From NCBI RefSeq assembly GCF_000143415.4, contig NW_003314271.1, positions 785,591 to 849,590 on the forward strand: a stretch of DNA of 64,000 nt, given 5' to 3'. The first letter of the stretch is position 1, and every line of letters starts with the position of its first letter. Of this stretch, positions 1 to 9,395 are shown piece after piece. The notes beneath the pieces were generated by a model that did no database searches, had not been told where the DNA came from, and saw only the letters and a program-made list of their open reading frames with translations. The DNA comes from Selaginella moellendorffii. Its lineage: Eukaryota > Streptophyta > Lycopodiopsida > Selaginellales > Selaginellaceae. Made by a program: the position numbers and the translations under genes.

Positions 1-40
1 TGCAAATCCTCTCAAAGAATTGTCTTTTAATATTAATACA

Positions 41-62
41 ATGGCATGGAACCCCATGCCAT
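41..62. repeat. 22-bp palindrome (3' flank of accessory gene)
   Basis: ATGGCATG and CATGCCAT arms flank six central bases. It lies just beyond the accessory gene's stop codon. The copy in B is at 22,521-22,542. Confidence 0.8.
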
Positions 63-959
63 AATAATTTACATTTTTAAATAAATACATGCCATCTCAG
101 ACTGTTATTTTTTGCCTCCAACGCCTATACAATAATCTTGGAATTTCATCACTCTCCACACTATCAGGATTTAAACCCAATAGTAATGCCATCTCTTATC
201 TAATACATCCACGCTCATGTTCAATGGTCGAAAAACCCATCCGGTTGAGCAGATTATGGAGATGCGGATAGTGCTTGGCTAGACAATATACATGCCATAA
301 ATGATGATTGGTGTCTGTCCGATCAAATGGCTTCTGATATACCGTTCCATCTGCCATTTGGTTGATTTCTGCAGCCACCTCCTGGACTAGCCAGTTCTCT
401 ATCACCATCGCTCTAAGCCATTTTGCAAGGTCCCCCAGAACATACGGTTTCTTCTCCCTAGTTTCCATACTGCAAGAGATGGGGTGCACTGCATATGTGT
501 GCGTGTTTGCTGCAGTTTTAATCGGCGAGTCATAGATGATGAGGATTTCACTTGACCTAGCAGTCCGGTTCATCACTACAGCCTCTGGCTTGACGAAGAT
601 GGGCTTGTTACCCCTCACATGGACTATAGTCAAGCAATCCTCCTGCGTTAGGAGAAAGTCAAATGGTAATATTACTCACGTCTGATCGTGCATCATCTGT
701 AGCAACGTTAATGCATTGTGGCGCATCATGGATGTCCAAACTCCCAATTGCAAATTGAACCCGGCCCTCTGTTTTAAGTGTCGCATGGTCATTATTAGAT
801 CCCGCAGTTTCTCCCGTGTGATTAATGTGAATCTGTCTCTTTTGACCAACTTGCGACCGCAGGCTTTGGAGGGTGTAGTGACATTCGAGGACGAGCCACG
901 CTCATGGGAGAAAAAGACACCGTTCAAATAAAAAACGATACAGTACCTTCGCCGTGACT

Positions 960-1006
960 CTGAAATGAAATGCGTCAGCATAAAAAATGGTACAAGTCAA
1001 TTTTAC
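960..1006 (-). other. 47-bp intron of accessory gene (no palindrome)
   Basis: On the minus strand it begins GTAAAATTG and ends TTTCATTTCAG, with a branch-point-like GCTGACG. Removing it joins the Pro/Ala-rich linker to the HAD domain (RRRYCIVF). The same intron is present in copy B. It shows that the short introns of this gene are not all palindrome-bearing. Confidence 0.6.
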
Positions 1007-1117
1007 CATCTACAATATTAGCGAATGGTGCTCCTGATGGTCGTTGAGAGGGTTTTGGTCGAGGAAACGTGAAGGGCGGAAATACTCTCCTTTGCAATGT
1101 GGGGTCAATCGCATCCG

Positions 1118-1214
1118 ATGGCGTGTGGGCACATGCCATTTCAGCTGTAGACTCTGGTACAACTGGCTCAATAGTGGCATGGGGTGGTTCCGATGGCATG
1201 TGATCACACGCCAT
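1118..1214. repeat. Two palindromes inside coding sequence, copy A
   Basis: Copies lie at 1,118-1,139 and 1,193-1,214, inside the Pro/Ala/Glu-rich linker of the accessory gene. On the minus strand each is read as AEMACxHxPS, so the palindrome appears in the protein as a repeated peptide. The B equivalents are 23,598-23,619 and 23,673-23,694; the latter is a perfect 22-bp palindrome. Confidence 0.75.
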
Positions 1215-2230
1215 TTCAGCTGGTGCCTCCGTTGGCAAAGTGGACATGACCGAACAGGCAGCAGGGGCGGTGTAGGGAGGTTCCAACGGCGTGTAGTCAG
1301 ACGATTGGGCACACGTTGAGTCTGTTGGAAATGAGGATACGACCGGCTCGGCGGCTGGGGCGGCCTCATGCGGGTCCAATGGCGCCTGGTCACCGTCAGT
1401 TGGATACGTGGACAAGATTGACTCAGTGGTATGGGCAGCATCAAGTGGAGCGTGGTCAGCTTGCTTGGCGTTGATATGGATAGTAGCCTCCACCAGCTCT
1501 GATGACTCTTGCAGGCAAGTAGAGTCCACTAGCGGATCCATATGCATGTCCAAATATCTCCCTTCGATTGAGATGGTATCCTCCCTACTGGCTACTAAAA
1601 ACAAACTCATTAGCACATTGAATCGACTATACTGTATTTACCATCAACTGCTATTGAGGAACTAGGACCGATATCACTTGGGCGCACTGCTGATTCTGAA
1701 GGATTGGATATACGTTTCGACCCTTGCTTGGCACTATCCTTCCTCGACACTAAAGGCTAGAGTTTGTATCTTAATTCAACTGAATAATCTCTACTTACCA
1801 TTTGCTCTGCGACCTACATGGACAATGTTAGAAATGGATGTACTATTATTTACTTGATGGTTTGTCTTGTATGACCTTCCTCCGCTGCTCTTTGGCCACC
1901 TCAGGCTGGCCATCGTTGTCATCATCGTCGTTGTCGTTATTATGATCGTCACCATTGTGAGGACCATCCAAGTCCTCTTTGTCCTCCTCTTCTTCGTCCT
2001 CCTCTTCTTTGTCCTCCTCTTCGTCCTTCTGCTCTTCCTGCTTATTATCTTTCTCTGGCTCCTCATCCCCCTCCTGCATTTCTTCCATAGGCTGCTCACG
2101 TTGCCCTTCTTCCTTTTCGAATCAAACGCCTCTGATCCCGACGACTGTCCAACGTGCTTTCGCTTTTTATGACCACTGTCAGTTTGAGCTTGGCTGGTGC
2201 TTGCCTGTTTTGCCTTTGAAGAAGTGTCTC

Positions 2231-2279
2231 CTGCAAGGAATGGCATGAGACCACACGCCATTGCAAATATAATTTGTAC
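2231..2279 (-). other. 49-bp intron containing the 22-bp palindrome
   Basis: On the minus strand it runs GTACAAATT...TTCCTTGCAG, and removal joins NRKKGG to DTSSKAKQ in frame. The palindrome (2,240-2,261) takes up nearly half of the intron. Copy B has the same intron at 32,602-32,650. Confidence 0.7.
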
Positions 2280-2369
2280 CTCCTTTTTTCCTATTGCTTG
2301 TCAGTTTGTCCTTCTTTGACGTGCCACCAGTGCGCTTTTCAGTCCTCGTGTCTAAATATTCACAACGAT

Positions 2370-2407
2370 CTATAATCAAAATGGCGTGAGGCCTCACGTG
2401 ACCTTAC
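2370..2407 (-). other. 38-bp intron containing a palindrome
   Basis: On the minus strand it runs GTAAGGTCACGTGAGG...GATTATAG. Splicing keeps the frame across SSQPAQ-DRCEYLD. The centre CGTGAGGCCTCACG is a perfect 14-bp palindrome. Copy B has it at 32,741-32,778. At 38 bp it is among the shortest spliceosomal introns expected in any plant. Confidence 0.65.
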
Positions 2408-3815
2408 CTTGTGCAGGTTGTGAGCTTGGCCCAACATGGGTATCTTCAACAGTAGCTGTTAACGCCGTTTCAGCATCTGGGGGTGGCCACGCTCCTGCAT
2501 ATAGAGCTTGTGAGATAACATTTAAACTTAAAGTGCGTACTCACCAGGTTTGCAGAGAAGATACTATTTTTCTTTGGCAACTGTAATTATATGCTCCATT
2601 GAAGTCACCTCTTCAATGGAGTTTGTCACCGCAACACACGGGACACCCTTGAGTAGTGCGGCTCGAAAGAATAGTCCGCCGCAGTTGTACTCAACAACGC
2701 ATTTGCCCTTGAAGTCGGAAGCAGGTGACCCACCCGCTATTGCGTTGAAGACCCAGCTGAGCATTTCCCATGCTGCACCTGGAGCTTTCTTTGGATTCGA
2801 AAGCTCCATAGCCGTCTTCAGTTCCTCAGGCACGGGTAAATTGACCTCCCTCAGATCAATTCGATCGGCCTTGTCGAACGAGGCTGGGAAGTCACTCTAG
2901 TCCCACTCTGCTGCAGGACCAATAACAAGGGTGAGTGTGAAGATGCGGACATTCGTCGGTATCTTCTTCTTAGCCATTATCCCATGGATCTCCCGCATCT
3001 CCTTGCCTTTCAACCGAGCCTTCACCTCGTTCAAGGCCTTCTAGAACTTGTGATAGGATTCGGAGTCGTAGATCATATAGTGGACTGAAGATTCCACCTC
3101 TGCAAGTCCCACCATTAAGTCAATGATGGAGCTGACTTCGTTTGCATGAGTGATCTCCTCGTTTGTGAAGTCCATCACACAAAAGATGTTCTTGACCTGC
3201 TCATCTCCGCGGGAAACGATGCTCCTCCACCTTTGATCCTCATCCGAATTCACATATACCCGGTAAGGTTCTCGATAGGCCTCTGTTGCGGGGTCGAGCT
3301 GTTTCTGAAGCCGGCGGTCGACATCCCTCTTAATGAAATTTGGATACTGATCCAACTTCTCAGCTTTACTTTTCGTGGCATCCCGCAGCAGATCGATGAA
3401 CTTGGGGGCCCCCTTCACGTACTCGTCGATGTCTTCATTTGACAACTCCAGCGCTTCCATCATCTCTTGCGTGGTGTCGATGCTCACCCTCTCCACGGCC
3501 ACTTGCTCGAAGATCCAATCCTTCAATAGCGCACGAGCTTTCAGAGTCGTGCACAAGTCCTCGTATGTCACAATATGGCCGGGAGTCATTTTGGTCTTGT
3601 TGAAGACTACCTCACCACGTAGAAGAGCATTAGCCACTGTCAGAAGGTCATCGTCGTCTAGAGACTGCGAGAAACGCAAGGCGTTGAGCTTCAAATCATT
3701 GGGCTTCCGGCCGTCCTCCACACCCATTGAGTTTAGCAACTCCCCGTCATGGTACCTCCTCAGCACATCTACCCATTTGTCAAAAACAACTTTTGTCGCG
3801 AGTAGAATGTTATGG

Positions 3816-5929
3816 ATGCCGACAATCTAGAGTTTAAGACCGTCCACGACGTAGCGTCCGCCGCTCTCTCGAACATGGGAGTGGACGCCAGAGCCCTGGA
3901 GCTTGGCGGAAACTCTACAAGATGCATTTCAAGGGACACGGAAAAGGAAGATGGGCATGGTCATCCAGCTCCCCACCCAAATGGGCCATGGCGGTGGAGC
4001 TCTCACAGTCCAGCACTTGGGCTGCTCCAAGGCTTTGAACTTCCAATCCACTAGTAGCTACTTCTACACCACCTTTTTCTGTGACTGCAAGCACAAGCTT
4101 GACGAGGTGACGAGAGGATCGAGATTGTGCTTAGTGTTTAGCTTGGTGAGAAAGAACACCAGGTTCTTGGGTGTACGTTCTTCATATCGTCACTGCCCCG
4201 TGTTCAGTCTTTGAAGCAAGAATGGGCAAGCCACAGCGAGGGTGGTAGGGCAAAGATGGTGATCCCGCTCTGCCACAAGTACTCGAGCAAGAGCTTGCGC
4301 TTTGCTGGGCTCAAGGGACACGATCGCATGGTGGCTGCTCTTCTCCGGGGGTGTGATTTCCGGGACCTCCATCTCTGCATGCTCACCAAGCTTGTACAGG
4401 ATCATGATAAAGTTGATGATGATGATGTTGGTAATGATGATCCAAGAATCACTTCCTGAAATTTAGAAGATGGCCGATCAACGACATACTGAGATTCGTT
4501 GGTGGTAACAGTCTAGAGCCATTTGACAAGTTACATGACGAGGAAAACTTTGACAAGCAAGGGTACCTGGGGAACAAAGGTGGAACAGAGTACTATCACG
4601 TCGCAGTGCTGGTGGCCTGAATGCTGTGATGCGATTCTCTCGAGTTGCTAGAGTCCCGTCCACAGCACAATTGTGGCTGGGCTCTTGAAAGACGCTGCCA
4701 CTGCTGAGGATGCAAGGGAAGACTCGAGGTGGCACTAGAGAAGTGGAAGCCGGCCATAGGCAAGGTTTTGGACTTGTGCCTCGGGAACCTACAGTCTTAC
4801 TCCATGTTTGATCAGGGAATTGAGAATTTGCTGGGCAACCTCAAGTCCGCGGGGTTTGAGCATGGACTGATGGAGCTGGCCAGAAAGCTCATGCAATATG
4901 TCAAGAAATGTCCTGCCAAACTTTTAGAGAAGCTGTTAGAGTTCTTCCTCGACACTCCAGCATGCAGCCGAGGCTTTGGAGATCGTCTCCGAGGCCCCGC
5001 TTGAGTGCGTTGCACTGGCAGTGCATTGCAGCCATGAGTACCGCAAGATCGTGGAAGCTCGAGTGGACAAGCTAACATCAACGGATTTGGAAGCGGAGAA
5101 ACTCAAGCTAAAACTTCCATCGAGGCACAAGGGGCGTGCAACCATTTTCGATGTTTACGGACGGTTCCTGGCCAGTGTTGTGAAGCTGATCTCCAAGCTT
5201 GCGGCGTATGGCTCGCTAGACATTGCCATGCAGCTCGCAAGCAAGGTGGAGAATCAGCTGCTGGTGGATGTGGAAGAAGAACTCAAAGTGTATTATAAAT
5301 GCAACTACAGTCTAGTGCTAGTACTGCCGTTTCTGGTTTCATGGCGAAAATTGTAGCAAAGTCTTTAGTCTGGGAGGAGAGGAAGAATAAATTTAGACTG
5401 GTGAGGACATTGACACTGATGAGGAGCGCAGCCAGTTTGCTAGGCATGAAAGAGCGGGGCGCAGTGACAGCCTTGCTTGCTGGGCTGTGTGCTTCTCACT
5501 TGCATGGGAATGCTCCTCGTCAAGGCTCACTAATTTACGATATTTATCCCACTGCGAACTTTGGTTCTGCGAAAGAGCACTTTGATTCCGCGGAAGAGCT
5601 CGCTCGGGATGAGTACAATAGGGTGGCAAGCATCCGCCATTGCAGTGTGATTCCCATGGCCAGGGATTTTGTGGAGAATGTGTTCTGGTTTGGGGAGGTG
5701 ACTGGATTGCTCATGGACCGGACGCACCTAAGTTGGAAGCTATTAAGTTCTTTTTCTCTGAGCATTGTTCCCCTGGCTATGGATTCCAGTGCTGCCGCAA
5801 GGAACGCTTTGAAGAAGGTGGTGGAGGCGAGGATGGAACACCTGCGTTCTGGGCTCGAGTATGGAGGGGAGAGGATCAAGTCGAATCCTTTCAAGAGGGC
5901 GAGGATTGGAGGTGTGCTGCTGGACCCCT
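3816..5929 (+). pseudogene. Captured host gene fragment: 2OG-Fe(II) oxygenase-like
   Basis: About 2.1 kb found only in copy A, replacing some 25 bp of B (around 34,187-34,211) and lying opposite to the gene it interrupts. In three frames it shows TTFFCDCKHKLDEVTRGSRL (about 4,068-4,128), then LCLVFSLV, then KYSSKSLRFAGLKGHDR (about 4,280-4,330). This matches the order in a eukaryotic 2OG-Fe(II) oxygenase family typified by FYxDCEHEVxxVTSGxRLxLxYNL followed by a LKGxDR segment; the motif comparison is from memory. Further 3', GYLGNKGGTEYYHVAVL (about 4,560-4,610) and a long helical C-terminal region (4,729-5,928) seem to be the rest of the same gene. Frameshifts and stops break it, so no product is expected. 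It looks like a gene fragment picked up by the transposon (transduplication); the parent gene is not in this window. Confidence 0.65.
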
Positions 5930-5958
5930 AGTGTTTTCGAGAGAAGACTCGAGAATTC

Positions 5959-6012
5959 CTGCAATGGAAATGGCGTGAGACCACATGCTATGCCACATGC
6001 AACGAGGCTTAC
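5959..6012 (-). other. 54-bp intron containing a palindrome
   Basis: On the minus strand it begins GTAAGCCTCG and ends TTTCCATTGCAG. The palindrome lies at 5,970-5,991. The exons on either side (GRALATSAWQ and EFSSLLSKTLGV) are joined by removal. Copy B has the same intron at 34,240-34,293. Confidence 0.7.
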
Positions 6013-8187
6013 CTGCCAGGCGCTAGTTGCTAGTGCACGTCCTTGTCCTGGTTTTTGTGGCTTCTTCAGTTGAACCCAGAGCTTCCATGTTCGTGCCAAT
6101 GTCTCGTGCAGACCCGATTTGTAGCACGTTTCTTGCTTGACATTCTGCGCGTGGGAGATGTATATGATAGATCGGAGGGGCGAGTTGCTTTTTATCAGGC
6201 GGACAACTCTTGTCTTGAAGACTTTCTTCACCTCCTCGCCCACCATAATATCCACAACTATCTCTTGCATCGCCAAGCTAGAATGCTGCCCGGAGACGGC
6301 ATAGAACCGGATGTTCTGATCGTCCAACACCTTCCTATTGATCAAGTCTAGAAACCTCGTCTCGCCCTTCATTGTTCGGTAGTAGGGGATCACGTCTGCG
6401 ATGTCGGGTGTTACTGGACTTGCCAGCATCTTCTACTTCAGTTTCTCCACCCACTCATCAGATACTAGCCTGTGGTTGTATTTGCTTTGGATGTCGATAC
6501 GGCTCACGTCGATTGTATATACTTTGTTGGAATAGTAACAAGTACTATTATCTGCGACGATTTTTGCTGCCTCTTCTTGCTCTTTCTACTATTTGCGGCT
6601 CTTCTTTTTGGTGGGTGTAGTGTTCGAACCCGAGACAATGGCATCACCGAGTAGCTTCGTTTTTGGAGTAGGAGAGTCGGACGTCGGCTTGAGCTTGACC
6701 ACCCTTTTCTGCTTCAGGGTAGTTTCCAGATCGACCCCCTTCCCCTTCGCTTCACGAACTGGAGGCACTCTCAACGGCTCAATGTTGGAATATAGTTTTT
6801 GAACATCGCCGTAGGTGAGGTCCGTGGATTCCATGTGATCTTCATAGACCCGCAGCGTCTTTGAAATTGTGGGCCTCTTGGACAACCTCTCCCTAGCTCC
6901 CTCTAGGAATTCCTCATAGCCGCTGCCCCCCTCCGGGAAGCCGCTAGGATGTGCAAGGTGGATCTTGAAGGCGGACGCTGTCTCTACCACAAGTGCCAGT
7001 CCATATTCTTGCATGGAACTGCATGGAGTGTCTGTCACTTGGATGAGGATCCCCATGCATTCTTTTCTCCCACCATCTATGTTGTACAGCCTCAGATCCT
7101 CGCCTTCCATCCCGAAAGTCCAACTCATGCCATTTTCTACTTGGCCTAAAAGACTTACCATTTGAAGCCGAATGGAGGCGTGACAATTGAGGCCGGATTC
7201 GCTGGCGAATGTGCACTATGTGTGCACCGGATCTTAGCAGCAAGGCTACTCTACCACTTATAGTTGGAGAGTGGCGCTGAAATCTCCCGGGACACCAAGT
7301 GGGCTGCGTGTGGGTGGCGGAGTGGGTGGCAGAGTTGGCGGCGAAGTTACAAACTGGGTGTGTCTTGAAGTGGACGCTGATGCACACGAGTGCGATGCGA
7401 GCGCGAGTGTGATGCAAGCGTGAGTGGACGCCGATGCACACGAGAAACCTGTAGAGAAGGTAGATGAGCGCGAATGTGAGCGTGATTGCGAGTGGGAGCG
7501 CGATGCGAGCACGAGTACGATGCAAAACCTAACCTCACACGCGCGAAATGTCACGACGGTTGGTAATCCCGCAATGTCATCATTCCTCGGACTTGGGCGC
7601 CACCATTAATTTCTGGATCGCCACGCGCATGTATGCACGTGAAATCCAAAAGAAATCCACAACGTCATCATTCCTCGAACTGCATGCACGCGAAATCCAA
7701 AAAAAAGATCATGATTGGGATATCATTTAATACCCTTGCTATATTTATACCATGCATGATTGGATATTCCAAAGCATCTTGTATTTCCATAAATGCCAGA
7801 TGTTCAGCTAAATAAAGAATGGTATACAATGTCCTTCTTCATGACCCTGCAAAGAAGCATCTCAATCGGACACCACATGAGACCACACGAGCCTTACAAT
7901 GTTTTAGGGGCATTTGCCATAGATCCGACCGTTATTTTGCTCCAAGATTCTACAGTTTGGTGTGCATTGACCTTTCCATCGACACTGCAAAGGGACATCA
8001 CAATCAGATGCGGGATCATAAGAAACCAACTTCACTAACTCTGGTTTCACCAAGATCTACGTAAGGAGTTATGAAATGAAAGGACCCTCTCTATTGAAAT
8101 GTGTTTATGGTCCTAGGGGCATTGTGACATATCAAAGGATTTTGCATCAAGTTCTGTATTTGCATGTTTATCAAGCTACTGAATTGC

Positions 8188-8213
8188 TAAACCCTAAACC
8201 CTAAACCCTAAAC
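8188..8213. promoter_or_regulatory. Telomere-like (telo-box) array, copy A
   Basis: About three and a half tandem units of plant telomere motif CCCTAAA. It lies mid-way in the divergent intergenic region and is kept in copy B (36,939-36,964, with one C-to-T change). Plant promoters often use AAACCCTAA telo-boxes, so a regulatory role is more likely than a relic telomere. Confidence 0.6.
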
Positions 8214-9123
8214 ATGTGGCAAATGCTACATGAAGAAAGATGCCCTTTCTGGGAAAATGCTGTAAGAGGCAAATGCCGAACAGATGTATCTCAGGCTAGC
8301 GAAGGGGACAAACGAAAGCTAGCTATAAACATGACGGGATGCAAATAGATTACTAGGCTGGTCCTGCGAAAATCAAAACCATAATTGAAAACATTGAAAA
8401 TGCAAAAAGAAAGGTTTATAATATTTTTGAATTTTAAGCAACCAAAGGAATGTAAGTAGGGCATGTGTTTGTAAGTTTAAAAATGCCTCGACTAGCATTA
8501 TTCTTTGAATGGCGTGTGGCCTTATATTGCCATAAATGGACGTACACACACAGCATAATTATTCCTTTACACGGTGAATAATCTTGGCGCGGATCGCTGA
8601 CACGGCATGGCAAAGTTCGAATCACTAACATGGCACAGCTGGATCGAGGCAAGGACATGATGTGACAAAGTTCAACCTCCGACAGCAAAGTCTAGAAGCT
8701 ACTCAGTTTGAAATTTGTCAGAGGAATCATAAGATCTAGTTTGTCAGAGGATTTGATGTGACGTTCAAGCGTGTGTTATTTTTGAATTCTCGAACTCATT
8801 CCTAGGTCTATCATTTTTGTGCGCCGTGTTCTTGGTTCCGCTGAGCGCAGTGAGCGCTGCTTGTGTAAGCGGCGTTGTGAGCTGTGGTTTATGCGTCTAC
8901 AAGCGGTTGCGGCATTGCGAGCGCCATTGCGAGCGGCAGTTTATGCGAGTGGTAGTTTGTGCGAGCGGCGCTACTAGCAGTTGCGGTGTTGCGAGCGGCG
9001 CTATGAGTAGTTGCGGTGTTGCGAGCGGCACTGTCTTTGGTGTGGCTACCGCTTCCTCTTGATATTCGGCACTTGTGCTTTCTGGTATGTTCACCATGGA
9101 ATGGCTTAGGACCACATTTAGAA

Positions 9124-9313
9124 ATGGCATGAGGCCACATGCCATCTTGGGCCCTTGCAATTTCATAGCTAGCGTATTGTCATGTATGTTTTTACTTGCC
9201 TGCAGCTATGTGTATATCAAGATGGCATGAGGCCTCATGCCAATTTTGTAAATGCGAAATTTCACGTGGGTGTCAATAGCATGTTTGAATAATGGCATGT
9301 GGCCTCATGCTAT
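9124..9313. repeat. Three palindromes in the transposase leader, copy A
   Basis: Copies are at 9,124-9,145, 9,222-9,243 and 9,292-9,313. They lie just upstream of a splice-acceptor-like TTCTGCACTTTCAG that immediately precedes the transposase ATG (9,396), so they probably sit in a 5' UTR intron. In B the middle copy corresponds to a 192-bp foldback plus an extra palindrome. Confidence 0.7.
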
Positions 9314-9395
9314 TGAGGTTGTTTGGTATGTTATGATTTAGGCCATTCTCCAATCATTTTTTGTATGGTCTTAACTTCTTTTCTGCACTTTCAGA

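Larger units (their letters stand above)
97..7161 (-). pseudogene. Accessory multi-domain gene of giant transposon, copy A (broken)
   Basis: A minus-strand multi-exon gene whose parts align with 22,577-35,391 in copy B. From the N terminus it has an unrecognised 170-residue segment ending in a Lys-rich tail (7,161-6,589), a ParB-like segment (around 6,430-6,130, with FYAVSGQHSS), a central 450-residue region (3,766-2,564), a basic serine-rich segment with HKKRK, a Glu/Asp-rich run (about 2,090-1,850), a Pro/Ala/Glu-rich linker (1,616-1,010) and an FCP1/NIF-like HAD phosphatase domain (950-200). Clear GT-AG introns on the minus strand lie at 960-1,006, 2,231-2,279, 2,370-2,407 and 5,959-6,012. 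Lesions include the 2.1-kb insertion at 3,816, a 360-bp exon deletion near 2,090, TGA in the HAD domain near 677, and TAA at 196 in place of a Glu codon in B. Whether this is one gene or two adjacent genes is not settled. Confidence 0.7.
7162..9395. promoter_or_regulatory. Divergent promoter region of giant transposon, copy A
   Basis: About 2.2 kb between the starts of the minus-strand accessory gene and the plus-strand transposase gene. I see no convincing protein-coding gene in it; the ORFs around 7,258-7,554 follow a GCGAG-rich degenerate repeat. It contains the telo-box array (8,188-8,213), a GCGAGCGGC-type imperfect repeat (about 8,840-9,040) and the leader palindromes. The B equivalent is about 35,392-38,465 and is longer because A has suffered deletions here. 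Confidence 0.5.

Noticed and set aside
643-679. A 37-bp intron in the HAD domain of the accessory gene (minus-strand GTGAGTAAT...AACGCAG)
   Set aside because: Splicing would put the next exon out of frame. Reading straight through gives continuous coding (VILPFDFLLT then EDCLTIV) once each copy's private C-to-T stop is allowed for.
8188-8213. A chromosome end or internal telomere scar
   Set aside because: Only about 26 bp, in the same place in both transposon copies, so it is part of the transposon.
8817-9062. Plus-strand ORF in the transposon leader
   Set aside because: It is built from an imperfect GCGAGCGGC/GTTGCGGTGTT repeat; in copy B the frame is not kept as a comparable ORF.
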